This document shows, piece by piece, positions 1 through 12,103 of a stretch of 64,000 bases of DNA; position 1 is the first letter of the stretch, and each line of letters begins with the position of its first letter. The translations under genes and the position numbers were made by a program. Origin of the DNA: Paramarasmius palmivorus (lineage: Eukaryota; Basidiomycota; Agaricomycetes; Agaricales; Marasmiaceae); contig JAYKXP010000041.1 of assembly GCA_037176845.1 (NCBI GenBank), positions 124,001 to 188,000 on the forward strand, given 5' to 3'. The notes below the pieces were generated by a model. That model worked only from the letters and a program-made list of their open reading frames with translations, was not told the DNA's origin and searched no databases.

Positions 1-468
1 CGGTAAGTTTTCCCTTCTTCCTCTTCGTCTTATCAAACGCTAAACGTACGCTCCATAGCAGGGAGCTGTCAGCCGTCGTTCTTGCCCGCGCAGGGGTTGA
101 CTGGTACAGTTAGCAGCAGGGATATCGTTGACGGTGCGTTTGGTGCTGCAGGTGCACTTGCTGGTGGTGCACTTGGTGCTGCTGGTGGTCTTGCTGGCGG
201 TGCGCTTGGTGCTGCAGGTGGTCTCGCCGGTGGTCTTACTGGTGCTGCAGGTGGTCTCGCAGGCGGAGTTGCCAATGCGGCTGGAGATCTGGTTGGAACA
301 GCCGGAGGTCTGATTGGTGGACTTGGTGATACTGCTGGTGGTCTCGTGTGTGGAATTTCCAGTGCGGCTGGTGGTATCGCTGGAGGAATTGTCAACGCGG
401 CTGGTGGTATCGCGGGTGGAGTTGGCAGCACGGTTGGTGATCTTGCCGGTCTCGCTGGGGGACTTTGA
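1..468 (+). CDS. Gly/Ala-rich repeat protein, C-terminal exon (partial)
   Basis: Only the 3' end of a gene is present. An intron with perfect borders (GTAAGT to CATAGCAG, 3-61) precedes a terminal exon 62-468 ending in TGA. The exon encodes about 135 residues: a short lead with one Cys, then a long low-complexity tract of Gly, Ala, Leu and Val in which a GGLAGG-type unit recurs, with a little Asp/Asn/Thr. Such tracts occur in secreted or wall-associated fungal proteins, but no family is recognisable and the N-terminus, where a signal peptide would be, lies outside the window. The proline-rich frame on the opposite strand is a shadow of this tract. The reading frame is clear; the function is unknown. 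Confidence 0.55.
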
Positions 469-1776
469 GCGGATCGATGGGCAATGTACACTAGTAGTAG
501 TCGATTCTCTTTTTTTCTTTCGTGTGTTTCTTCTTTTTGTAATTGTTGGATCTTGTTGTAGAGTATCGAAAGCTTTTTGATTGTCGAGAAAAATATATAA
601 GCGCCCGGCTTGTCGTTTTCGGCCTCTTGTTTCTTACCATCACGATCACCAGCCTCTTTCTTCCCTCGCGAGACCTTCGAGGTACTTTGGTCAATACTAG
701 ATGCGAGTGGGGCTAGATGTTAAAAGGGTACATTTGTGCGTAACATATTCTTCCTGGGCTGGGCTGAAGTCTGATGTATACGCTTGCGGACAGACGAGGA
801 CATAGAAGGCATATCTAGCTAGAAACACCGAAAACTCTACGGCTCTTGAAGCTTGAACCTCGAGACTACAAGCTCCATATCCAACTTGCACGAATTTGCC
901 CAGGAGTGGACATGCGTCGCATTTTGGCGGGTTCATGAAGGAGGTACTTATCAGGGAGTGGTGATAATAGTGGTACAGCTAGGCTTGCAGTACATTCGTG
1001 CGTATACTCCTTCTCCTTTAGATGTGAGATACACAACTTGACTGACCATGTAGGATACGTTTACAGGCTCGCGGTAACAGACGAAAAAGAAGACGCCTTT
1101 TTAACCCTGGAGGCTGGTCCGATGTATAAAGACGCGAATACAGAAGACATTTAGCTGGAAACATACCGTTTTAGCTGGTCTCATGAAGGAGGTATGGACT
1201 ATGGGTGGTAGACGTCGAGGGGGGTAAGCTAGCAGTGGAGAATGTTGAATTTGTGCGTTTACTTCCCTGGCCGTGAAAAACATACATAACTGGACTGACA
1301 TGCGGATACGTTTATAGGTTTGCGATAACATGATTGCTACAAACAGACGAAATAGAAGACACCTGTTCAGCGGGAAATGTACCGAAATTTCAACTACTCT
1401 TTGCACGGATATGCCTGAGAGTGGACATTAGCGAAAACACTCTATACGCTACCAATTCCCGATCTTGAATGTTTGTACACGAAACTAGTACTATACATTC
1501 CGGGCGCCGGACAGCTGTGCGGACGAGAGTATTCTTGGCTCTTGGTGTTCTATCCATAGAATGCGGAAGAAACGAGTAGAGCTCAAGTGTATATCTCCCC
1601 CAAATCAATATTAATCAATCCACGATGCACCGGTGTTATCCATCCAACTTGGTGAGTGAATTGTTTCTCTCTACACCAGAATTGTACCTGATGAATGCTA
1701 GTGTCTAGTACAAGCTTTTACGACCTCTGAAGAAAGCCTATAAATTTGCAGATGACGGGGTGGAACTCGTTATACC
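469..1776. other. Intergenic region, mostly diverged repeat
   Basis: No coding region is supported. Most of the stretch (about 760-1430) is a degenerate tandem repeat listed separately. The rest is AT-rich intergenic sequence that includes the promoter side of the transporter gene at 1777. Confidence 0.5.
760..1430 (+). repeat. Diverged tandem repeat, about 2.3 copies
   Basis: Three blocks recur in the same order: a block ending in GAAGACA/GAAGGCAT (about 772-812, 1118-1150, 1340-1362), a TCATGAAGGAGGTA block (933 and 1181), and a TGACTGACATGNGGATACGTTTAYAGG block (about 1039-1066 and 1291-1318). An ACCGAAA...TTGCACG...GAGTGGACAT block occurs near 830-912 and 1390-1430. Spacing suggests a unit of about 250-320 bp. 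It is clearly non-coding and eroded. Confidence 0.5.
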
Positions 1777-3442
1777 ATGTCAGACACCCACTCAGACGAG
1801 AAACGCGGCGACCTGCAACTTGAAGTTGTGCCAGTGGTGACCTATTGTCCAGTGCTGGACAAGCGGGTTTGGAAGAAGCTCGACAAGTTCGTGCTCCCAC
1901 TCACTGCAATGTTTTACCTTTTAGCGTTCTTGGTGAGTCATCTGCTAGTGCACGTACTTAAGTACACACGGCACACGCTCACATTGAACGCAAACTCTAG
2001 GATCGAACGAATATAGGCAATGCGCGCATTGCTGGTCTACAAAGCGACTTGAAGATGACCGACCACGAATACAGCATCGCGCTCACAGTGACCTATATTC
2101 CTTACATCGCTACCGAGCTGCCCTCCAACTGGGTGTTCAAGGTACATTACAAGCACGTTCTACTCGTTTTTAGCTGACCACGAAACAGGCTGTCGGTCCG
2201 AATTACATGCTACCAACCATGTTGTCTCTCTGGGGGATAGCAACGATCTGTCAAGGTTTCGTCGATACCTACGCCTCGCTCCTTGCATGCCGGTTTTTCA
2301 TCGGGTTCTTCGAAGGCGGGTTGTTCCCTGGGCTTACGCTGTACTTGTCATACTTTTATCCGCGTTACAAGATGAACCTTCGGTAAGCTGTGACTTGCCC
2401 TTTTGTTTTACTCCCTCTAAACCAACAACCAGCGTCGCAGCATTCTTCTCTTCAGCTTCTCTATCCGGTGCATTCTCCGGCGTCCTTGCATATGGAATCA
2501 TCCGTATGGATGGTATCGCCAACCGTAGTGGCTGGTCATGGATATTCATCCTTGAAGGACTCGTTACCGTCTTCTTTGGGTTGTTATCGTACATGGTTCT
2601 TCCTCGTGATATCGATGGGGCGTGGTTCTTCAATACGGAAGAGAAGGAGTATGTCGCTGCGAAGCTTCGGGAAGACGAAGCTCATAAGGACGAAGATCAC
2701 TTTACATGGCGAGAAGTACGACAGGCATTTATGCTCCCCCAAGTGTGGTTCTTGTTGTTGAGCTACTTTACGAGTGGGACTATATCGTATTCGCTTGCAT
2801 AGTACGTACCCGTGCAGTTCTAGTTCTCTTTGCGGTGGCTAACTCCTTGAACCCAATAGCTTCATGCCAAATATTGTTGAATCTCTGGGCTACACTGCCG
2901 TAAAAGCTCAGCTAATGACCGTTCCCCCATTCGCGGCCGGATTCATTGTTTCCCTCACAGGCGCATTTGTCTCTGACAAGTATCGCTGTAGAGGTCTCAT
3001 GATTATCTTCTCAGCAACCCTTGCTCTCATCGGATTCTCCATCTTCCTTGGGTCGCATAGTCATCCCATTCAATACGCCTCACTATTCTTCTCAGTTTCT
3101 GGCGCGTATACCGCTGGACCGACGCTTGCTGCGTGGACATCTAATAATGCTACACCTCAGACGAGGAGAGCTACAGCGATTGCCATTGCGGGAATCACGT
3201 CCAATGCGGGTGGAGTGCTGGCTACCTGGCTTTTGGGGAGTTTGAGTGAGCCGCCGAGGTATACGAGCGCGACGGTTACGTTGTTGGTGTTTGCGGGATG
3301 TATGGCGTTGGGTGCTGTGGGGAATTTGTGGTATTTGATGAGGCAGAATTGGAAGAAGGCGGTGAAGAGGCGGGTGGTGAACAGAGATGAGGAAAGATCG
3401 GATCTTGGGGATAAAAGTGCTTGGTTTATTTATACGCTGTAG
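1777..3442 (+). CDS. MFS transporter, allantoate permease (Dal5/Tna1-like) family
   Basis: Five exons (1777-1932, 2001-2141, 2189-2382, 2433-2801, 2860-3442) join in frame to 480 residues. The predicted role is H+-coupled uptake of an anionic small molecule across the plasma membrane, as in the anion:cation symporter family (allantoate, nicotinate, tartrate-type substrates). Signatures visible are DRTNIGNARIAGL at the start of exon 2, the TYIPYIATELPSN helix, GFFEGGLFPG in exon 3 and the DRTN-type loop after helix 1, with about 12 hydrophobic segments overall. Length fits the family. The start ATG is followed by the usual short acidic cytosolic N-terminus. It is the first gene of a block of hydrolase, dehydrogenase and P450 genes, so it may serve that cluster. 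The substrate cannot be read from sequence. Confidence 0.88.
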
Positions 3443-3700
3443 TTGAGATTGTGGACGCTATCGTCTGAGGAAAGAAGTAACTATTGTAACTTGTATATTG
3501 CCTTGTATTTCTACGTAACGTACATGCAATTGGACTAGCAGGTGTTACTGACAGGAACAGTCACGATTACAACAGTGAACCAGGTCAACTTTGACCACTT
3601 CATGTACTACATCACCATCCCACCGCTTAGGTATTGTGTAGAGGTTGTCGAGGTGCTGTCTCCTCGATAATTGGCAGGTGTATATAGGCTCTGACATGAT

Positions 3701-5903
3701 TCATATCTTTTCAAACCAAACCTCCGCTCTTTCCAGGACACTATCTCCGACTGGGCTCTCAACTCCAGGCCCAGCACCCCAGAACCCATCCATCATACCG
3801 AATCCAACCTTCCCGTCTTGTACGGCAAACTCTGCTACAGAGTTGACTTCTACTCTATACGTCCAATACGGTTTCGAGGCATCATTCGTTGGCTAGGGTG
3901 CGAGGTAAGTATCGGTGATAGCAAGGCAAAGATGAATGGGCATACCTGACTATCCAGAGCTTGGAAGGAGAACACTGCACCATCAACATGCTCCAGCTTG
4001 ATATGAGAGTACCAGAACCGATCCCAGCGAGCGAGCAAGGTAGGTACGTCTTTCTTAATAGCGTCGGGCAGTATCAAGGGTTGTTCTTCGCGCAGCTTTC
4101 TGGAAGCCTCCGATTCAGAGTCTGAAGGTGGGCCTGATATATAGCAGAGTTCGAGATCGCCGTATCCTGGATGATGATACAACCCAGCAAGTTGTTCGAA
4201 AGGTACGGGAGGAGGAGCCGGGCTGCTGGAACGGGGCTTTTCGTTCGAGTTCGGGTTCTGGTACCTCGCTTTAAAATAAGCTCTCGTTCTATAGGGTGAC
4301 AGGTGAGAATCAGAGCGGCCCATCTTTAGATCAAGAGCATACCTTGAATCCCAGTCAATCGGCTCCAGTCCGAGAACTTTATCAATGATACGCCATTTGA
4401 TGATTTCTACGAAGGATGCGCCGTAATTGTCGTCATTTGAGAAGATGGCAACGCCAACTTTATCGTTGGGTAGACGAACAATGGATGACTTGTGGCCTAT
4501 TCAGAGTTCTCTCGTTAGAGTGAAACGGAAAGACAACCGGTGAGCTCACCAGGAAGGCCACCCCCGTGTCCAATGATATCTGTGATAAACAAGTTTGGTA
4601 CATGAGCCGGAGTAAAGACGAACCAATAAACTCACCATGGCCACGATAGGATGATCTTGTTAATCCTCCGCCATAAACGACATTCGACGTTTCAGGATAT
4701 AATCTATTGGATCCCTCAGTAATATGAGCAGTAAGGATTGGCAGAGACTGACGGTTCAGGCGAGACAACTGAAATTGCAGATGACACCTTGCGAACAACT
4801 TCTTGAGGGATAACCTGTTCGCCGGTCTGCGGGTGTTTTCCTTCTAATAACAGCACTTGGAGCCAAGTAGCCTGGAGAATGGAACATTAGCACTGAGGTT
4901 AAAGCGTGTAAATAGTCAACAGGTACGTGCCGCATCTTTCACACTCATTATAGCACCACCTGCGCCAGATATATCTGAAGCAGCTCGTTAGCACTATTGA
5001 GTGGACTGATAAGACAAGAACGTACAGCCTCCATCTTCTTGAAACCACGTAGCATACCTCAGCACCCGAGTTATGCCCTTCCCAAAAGGATCTTCTGTCT
5101 TGTTGATACCTTCTCGTGCGGTAGGATCTGCCAGTTTTCCGCTTTGCTTTGCAGTGGCAAGGGAATAGGTGGCAGACGTTAACCCAAGGGGATCAAAGAT
5201 GCGTTCCTTGACATATTCTGCCAATGTTGGTTTTTGCGGAAGGATAGCAGTTGGAAGGTAACCCAACATCACATACAAGATGTTGTTGTACTGCCAGTTC
5301 GAGCGAAAGCCTGTTGACGGTTTCAGGTGTCGAGTTCTTTTAAGCTTCCACGAAGGATTAGCTTGCGCTAGTAACATTTGAGAGAGCACTTACAACTGAC
5401 TCAGTAGTATCCGACCGGGAGTATGAGGATTCATGACTAGGAAGTCCCGTACGATGGCTCATCACATCGGTGATGGTGGTTTCTGCATAGGCTATTGGAT
5501 CTTGAAGCTTCCAAACGTTCTCGGGAAGGATATCGGCGATCTTCGTGTCCCAGGTTATACGGGGCGATATGCTTTTGTCGGAGACAAGCAAGCCGCTTGC
5601 GATAGTTGTAAAGGCCTGCAGGATAACATCCGTTCGAGACTATGAGTTGTAGGATGAATTGTCCGATTAACACACCTTTGAATTAGACCCGATATAAAAC
5701 AAGGAATCCACATCCAACTTCTTCTGTTCCGCTACGTTGCCTATCCCATAGCCCTTCGTTTCAACCTGCCATGACCCGTCCTCATGCTGCTTAACGACTG
5801 CGACGCCGACACCCCCCGGAGAGTTCCACGAGGAGATGATGTCCTCAATGAAGCTGTCTATGTCGGGGTTTAGGATAGCGGCGCGTTGAGTGCCGTGCGC
5901 CAT
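3701..5903 (-). CDS. Beta-lactamase/transpeptidase-like serine hydrolase, copy A
   Basis: Ten exons on the minus strand (5676-5903, 5394-5615, 5026-5344, 4931-4974, 4753-4871, 4636-4703, 4550-4579, 4343-4496, 3946-4288, 3701-3892) give 572 residues without a stop. It belongs to the class C beta-lactamase/penicillin-binding-protein fold of fungal hydrolases. Visible catalytic elements are S-x-x-K in GSNSK (Ser73, Lys76), Y-x-N in WQYNN (Tyr169, Asn171) and an HGGG box in the 30-nt exon. Compared with copy B, the region matching B's signal peptide is present but has lost the ATG and its hydrophobic run, so the first in-frame ATG (MAHGT) mak a leaderless protein. Exon 4 uses a GC donor. Substrate is unknown; relatives act on esters, amides or lactams. 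Confidence 0.8.
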
Positions 5904-6739
5904 AGATGAGGCACCGGTGCGTGAAGAAAAAGCGCATGAGATGACCCCCTTCTTTAAGTGATATGAGGTGATATGCCAACTCAATTGCTCGCAAGCCCGC
6001 TGACAGATGATGCCACTCTTCGACCCTGCTCCGACTATAGTGACATCTCGACGAACTAGGTGTGTCCTTTTGAACGTCAATTCAATGAACGACAGGCACA
6101 CAGGCACACATATGCACTCATGTACTATGCCTTCTGGTGCGTCACTGATGTTGTGTGAGCTCGTACGGTCTTGACCCAACCAGAGCTTCGTCCAGGCCTT
6201 GAACTTGAAGGTACCAGCGTGTATGGGAGATGTTGATGTTGACCGTGGTGAAGAGAGATTCTGGTGTTCGGACAAGTTCGGCCGGTTCCGGCAATTTCCA
6301 CCAGACCGGACCGAGGTTGCTACAACTCTGCTCCCTTCCACCAGCTTAAAATCCTTCACCTGTAGCTCACGTTGGCGTTGTGTTTTTACTCTTGCTCTCG
6401 TGGCCTTACTTGCTACTAGGATCTACGTGACATCCTCAGTTAGTCGTTGGGTGGACTATTAAGGCCCTAAGGGCTTAAAAACGGTTCCAAGTTTCAGCGC
6501 GTCAGTCTCTTCGACCCGATTGCAGACACCAACAACACCTGACGAGCTCTGGGCCAGTTCTTCAATATATCGATGAACACATGCAAAGATAGCTTTTTTA
6601 CCCAAGCTTTCGCCAGGTACGAACAGCGCGTCAATGGTTGTTCTTCGCGGCCGCTGATTCAGACTCTTCAGAGCTTCCGCTAAGAGCGATATAAATTGGA
6701 AATGGCCATCCGACTAGGAGGAACAAATCGTTTTCCAGT
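5904..6739. promoter_or_regulatory. Shared upstream region of serine hydrolase A and dehydrogenase 1
   Basis: This 836-bp gap separates divergent genes. The side next to the dehydrogenase has a TATA box (TATAAAT at 6690-6696, about 45 bp before the ATG) that is kept at the same distance in the two other dehydrogenase copies. No convincing coding exon is seen; in-frame sequence upstream of 5903 is the eroded leader of hydrolase A. Confidence 0.45.
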
Positions 6740-8127
6740 ATGACATCAAACCTGCCCACCAGTACGCGCGAACTATACTATCCCAAGGCAAGGCTCGTCT
6801 ACTCTTCCAGGCTACAGCAGCCGTTAATCTATTCTACGCCAACCATAGATTGGATCGTACACCAATCTTGAGTTCAGAGAAAGTGCACTACCTTCTGAGC
6901 TCAAGTCATCCGATGTTCTGGTCAAAATTCACGCTGTTTCTCTCCAGGTAGGCAGGATTCCAATGAATAGGCTTTGCATCTGATTCTCCTCTAGTCCAGA
7001 GACCTTTTGATCTCGCAAGGATTGTATAGCATTCCAACACCCGAAAACCTTGTTCCTGGTTCTGATATGGCCGGAGAGGTTCTCGCCGTGGGTGACCAAG
7101 TAACACAATGGAAAACCGGAGATCGCGTTTGCGCGAATTTCCTAACGAAACATATCTATGGCGAGCTCACGCATGAGGCGAGATTGAGTGCACTGGGAGG
7201 GGGCGTTCACGGAGTTTTAACGCAGTACAAGGTGTTTCAAGAAAATGTGCGTTCACGGCGATTCCTTAACGGGCTTTGACTGAGCACCACGATTACTCAG
7301 GTTCTTGTTGCGATCCCAGAACATCTATCCTACGAGGAAGCCTCCACTTTACCTTGTGCTGGCCTTACAGCTTACAATGCGATGAGAGGCCCCGTGCCTG
7401 TGAAAGGAGGCGACACTGTCCTTGTTCAAGGTACCGGTGGTGTGTCCATGTACGTCTCCTTATCTGCCGAAACGCATTAACCAGACTGATCGACGTATGC
7501 CGGTACTAGCTTTGCACTACAATTCGCCGTTACAATCGGAGCCACCGTCATCCTCACGTCCTCTTCCGACAACAAATTGGCACTCGCGAGGAAGTACGGA
7601 GCGAAGCACACAATCAACTACAAGAAGACTCCCGATTGGGAGAAGGAGGTGATGGGGATTACTGGAGGGCGCGGTGTAGATCATACTATTGAGATTGGTG
7701 GTCCTGGAACGTTTGGCAAGTCGCTTGAGACCACTCGGCTTGGAGGAACTATTCATACCATTGGTGCTTTGGATTTGGTGAGCTCTTCGTTGTTCTTGAC
7801 CTTGAAATTCGTAACGACTATTGCGCACAGCAAGGAGATAGTAATCTCACTGCGACAGGCGTTATTGTCAGTGCTATCCTGAAGGGACTCAACATTCGAG
7901 GTATCCACGTTGGATCTGTTGAGCTGTACGTACAATGTTCATTGATAGCAGAGATGACACTAATTCACTGGTGAAGGTTCAATGAGATGAATCGCCTGCT
8001 CGCTGCTCGTCCAGATGCCACTCGTCCGGTTGTTGATAAGGTGTTTTCTTTCGAGGATACTGTCAAGGCATATGAATACCTTGAATCACAGGCTCACGTA
8101 GGGAAGGTTGTTGTCAAAGTTGCTTAG
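6740..8127 (+). CDS. Zinc-independent alcohol dehydrogenase/quinone oxidoreductase, copy 1
   Basis: Seven exons (6740-6787, 6849-6947, 6995-7246, 7301-7449, 7510-7777, 7831-7925, 7977-8127) encode 353 residues. It is a medium-chain dehydrogenase/reductase: an N-terminal GroES-like half with [14 protein letters not shown] and GDRV, then a Rossmann half with [15 protein letters not shown] and the NAD(P)-binding TSSSDNKL segment. The catalytic-zinc ligand pattern of classical alcohol dehydrogenases is absent, so a zinc-independent enzyme acting on aldehyde, ketone or quinone is likely. Intron 1 has a GC donor (GCAAGG) where the other two copies have GTCAGT. It lies between the two serine hydrolase genes and is divergent from copy A. 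Copy 3 (14436-15856) has identical exon lengths. Confidence 0.85.
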
Positions 8128-8238
8128 ATGTATGTACAAATAGGAATGAGACTAAGTTGTATGGCCCTTGTTCCGACATAGTCTACGGCTTGACTCGCCA
8201 AAATTACCACCTAGTACTACAAAGGTTTCTACCAAGGT

Positions 8239-10515
8239 TCAAATCTTCTCGAACCAAACCTCTGATCTTTCCATAGCGCTACCTCCAACAGGATCCTCGA
8301 CACCGGGACCAGCGCTCCAGAATCCACCAATCATACCAAATCCAATCTTTCCATCTTCCACGGCAAATTCTGCTGCAGACGCCACTTCCTCAAAGTTGTA
8401 TGTCCAATATGGCTTTGAAGTGTCATTTGTGGGCTAGAGTGCCGTAAGTCTGGGCGATGAGAAGATACAACAAACGGACATACCTGACTCTCCAATGCTT
8501 GGAAAGAGAACAACGCTCCATCAATGTACTCGAGCTTGACGTAGGAGTACCAAAACCTGTCCCACCGAGCGAGAAAGGTAGGGATGTCTTTCCTAACAGC
8601 GTCAGGTAGCATCACAGGCTGATCCTCGCGCAACTTTCTGCAAGACTCTGATTCGGAGTCTGAAGGTGGAGCTGATACATAGCACAACTCGAAATCGCCA
8701 TATCCCAGATTCCGATACAGCCCAGAAAGTTGCTCGAAAGGTACGGGAGGGGGTGTCGGATTACTGGGACGGGCCTCACCAGCGGAGATCTGGCTCTGGT
8801 ATGTTTCTTTGACCATGGCCCTCATTCTGCAGCGTCAGGTGAGAAGCGGACAATAGGTCGAGGTATTGAAGGGCATACCGCGAGTCCCAGTCAATAGGTT
8901 CGAGTCCGAGAGCCTCATCGATGATACGCCATTTGATAATTTCCATGATAAAGTCACCGTAATTGTCGTCGTTGGTCAGAACGGCAACACCAAGTTTTGA
9001 GTTGGGTAGGCGAGTGATGCGGGTAAAATAGCCTGTTGTAATGCTCAAGTGAGATGCCAGTGGTGTCAACGGTCAAGGGATTTCTTACCAGGGAGACCGC
9101 CGTTGTGTTCGATCACATCTGAAATAAAAATGATTGGTGTGCGATCAAGAGCAAAGCTTGGTCCGTGAACGTACCGTTTCCGCGGTAGGATGCTCTTGAT
9201 AGACCACCACCGTATACCACATTCGACATTTCAGGATATTGTCTATTCAATGTATCAGTAGGTCTGAATGGTCAGGATTGACATATACTGACGGTTCGGC
9301 GAGTACGACCGATATCCCAGACGACACCTTACGGATAACTTCCTGAGGGATGACCTGTTCACCGGTCTGTGCATTTTGTCCTTCTAATAGGAGCACTTGT
9401 AGCCAGCTAGCCTTCAAAGGTGAACCATGTAATTGTTGAGATAAGGAAGTATCTAGATGGTGAAGCACATACCACGTCTTTCACGCTCATTATAGCGCCA
9501 CCTGCCCCAGCTATAACTAATGCAGCCCGTCAGCTTCGACAGTGGAATGTGTACACGGAGAACGTACAGCCGCCATCTTCACTATCCTCCTGGAACCATG
9601 TTGGATACCTGAGGACCCGAGTGATACCCTTCCCGAACAAGTCTTCGGTCCTGTTGATGCCTTCTCTCGCAGTAGGGTCTGCCAGCTTCCCGCTCTTTTT
9701 GGCGGTGGCAAGAGAAAAGGTGGCCGACGTTAACCCAAGGGGATCGAAGACGTGCGTCTTAAGATATGTTGCCAGGGCTGGTTTCTGAGGAAGGGTTGCA
9801 GCCGGAAGGTAACCCAAAAGACTGTACATGATGCTGTTGTATTGCCAAGTTGAGCGGAAACCAGCTGAAGGCTTGAGATGACGTGCTTTCTTGAGCTTTG
9901 GAGAAGTGATTAACATCCGTTCGCCAGAACTGAGACCATACTTACAACTGATTCAACAGTATCTGTTCGGGAGTACGACGACACGTGGTCTGGAAGCCCT
10001 GTGCGATGGCTCATGGCGTCGGTTATGGTGGTTTCTGCAGAGGCCATCGGATCTTGAAGTTTCCAGATGCTCTCGGGAAGGACATCGGCGATCTTTGTGT
10101 CCCATGATATACGCGGTGATAGACTCTCATTGGCAACAAGCAAGCCGCCGGCGATAGCTGCCAAGAGCTGCAGGAGAAGGTCGTGATTAGCGGCAAGCCC
10201 AATAATGATTTGTCAAACTCATACCTTGCTGTTTGACCCAATGTAGAACAAGGAATCAGCATCAATCTTCCTCTGTTCTGCTACATTGGCAATTCCGTAG
10301 CCCTTTGTTTCAACCTGCCATGATCCATCTTCGTGTTGCTTGACGACTGCAACACCAGCACCCCCGGGAGAGTTCCATGAGGATATGACTTTCTCAATGA
10401 AGCCGTCCATATTTGGATTCAAGATAGCGACGCCAGTATACTGCCGCGATTGTTTGGTATTATGGGCCAAAGACGAGGCTAGCAGCGCGTAAAGAAAAGA
10501 GGCGAGTAACGCCAT
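8239..10515 (-). CDS. Secreted beta-lactamase/transpeptidase-like serine hydrolase, copy B
   Basis: Ten exons (10225-10515, 9946-10167, 9568-9895, 9473-9510, 9293-9411, 9175-9242, 9089-9118, 8879-9032, 8484-8826, 8239-8433) give 595 residues in frame. It starts with a good secretion signal (MALLASFLYALLASSLAH), so the enzyme should act outside the cell or in the secretory route. The nucleophile motif is GSNSK (Ser94, Lys97). The second motif reads Y-N-S (Tyr190, Ser192) where copy A and most relatives have Tyr-x-Asn, a change next to the active site. A HNGG box follows in the 30-nt exon. Residues of the last third form the separate C-terminal domain usual in these fungal proteins. A TATA box (TATATAAAAGG on the minus strand, 10552-10562) precedes the ATG closely. 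Exon pattern matches copy A. Confidence 0.84.
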
Positions 10516-12103
10516 GTTGGGTGATTATTGAAGGTCCTGAGTTTGCTGCCTCCTTTTATATACATTGTATAATCATCGGTACTGCTCTTTAATGACCGCA
10601 ACCGCAGCGATATCTTCGTGAACGTGATTAATTGCATCTCACAAATCAATTGGACATAGTATTCACCATGGGCCAGAAGCGTACGCAAATCTGTGCGCAT
10701 CTAGACCTGTTCTCGAGCGCAGTGGAGCTCGCTGGTATTCCCCAGCGATAATATTGAATGGGGGTTTCTTGCGGGTAAAAGAGGCCGCCGGTCACAGAGA
10801 TTCTTGCCAAAAAAGCGGTGTTGATTACGGCCATAGTTCTCGTGGAACACTGGTCAAAAACCACTTCTGCGCACTTTAGTGATTATTAGGTAGAAATGAA
10901 GTCATGCACGCACTCTCTGGTGGTTCTCGGTTTGAATAGGGTCGCCAGCGCCAATATCATTGCGCAGGACCTGAAGTGGGATCAGTGACTGCAATATCAT
11001 ATTGCTATTCGACACGAACCTGAGTATAGCCACCTGAACAGCTGTTACGCAGCGAATCCGATGCCGCCCTTACGATTTTACACGGGGTGAATATCTCTAT
11101 CACCCCAACACGGCACCCCACACTTCCCAAGGCACGTAGAAAAAAACCAACAAGATGACGTGGTGAGCTGGCGACATTGCCTGGTGAAGCTTCCGTTTAG
11201 CTATTCATTGTCACGAACGTTCATGATCATAGGCAAGGGTGTCAATCCACCAAGATATTGGATTTTGGGGATGAGATGGTATCTTGGTGAAGAAAAAGGA
11301 ATTTTGGCCGGCAACGGCACATCACAGGCTACGGCCACGCAATATCGAGGGGTTTTTATTCTGGCGTAGCGCGTCCTAGGCGTATCGATGTGCGAGTAAG
11401 TGCAATTGTTTGACACTAATCCGAAGATCGTACGTTGCTAGTTGGAACAAGAATGAGCACCATGTTTCTCATCGATACTAGCTTAGGAGACTCCACCTTC
11501 TACCGATTACCCCATCAAATATGTCAATGTTTCATCCTAGTTCTCTCCGCTAGTCAATTTTGTCGTAGTTGCTGAAGATTGCTGCGTCTATTTTCAGCCG
11601 CAGAAGCTGGAAGGATGAAGTTAAAACTCACCGTTTCGAAGACTAGCGACCGAGGTCACATTCATATCATCTATGCACTGAGTACGGACGCGGCATACGG
11701 TCCCATACCGACGACAAGGAGTTGCAAGTGTCAGCGAAGCTTTGAAAGGCATGAAGGCAACAGTTACGTGAAGGCAAGAAGATTCTCGTAGCACCTGACT
11801 TTTCCCACAGTACCATTGCTTGAACCTGACTGTCATCGCAAACCCAGAGCCTTCTATGTAATGCAAGCCTTTTGGGCATTTCCAGCCCACGAAAGACCTC
11901 AGGCTCTCGATAGCCGGCATATTTTTAACGAGTTAGCCGGGCTCATCAGGACTTTCAAGTCAAGAACTTTCTCGGTCCATGTGAGTGCGTCATTCGAAAT
12001 TTCCTTTAACTTTTCGAGCCTCATCGCTGATTCAGACTTCCGCATGTTCACGAGGATGGTCTCTATAAATTGGGACTAAAAACAATTGGTGAACAAGCCC
12101 GTT
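10516..12103. other. Intergenic region with duplicated dehydrogenase promoter
   Basis: No coding region is supported between 10570 and 11800. From about 11795 to 12103 the sequence resembles 14117-14435 upstream of dehydrogenase copy 3 (shared CTTTTCCCACAG, CCATGTSAGTGCGTCATTCG, AACTTTTCGAGCC and a TATAAAT box at 12064-12070), so the promoter was duplicated with the gene. Confidence 0.5.

Noticed and set aside
69..491. Proline-rich frame on the minus strand
   Set aside because: It is the complement of the Gly/Ala-rich coding tract and lacks splice or family support.
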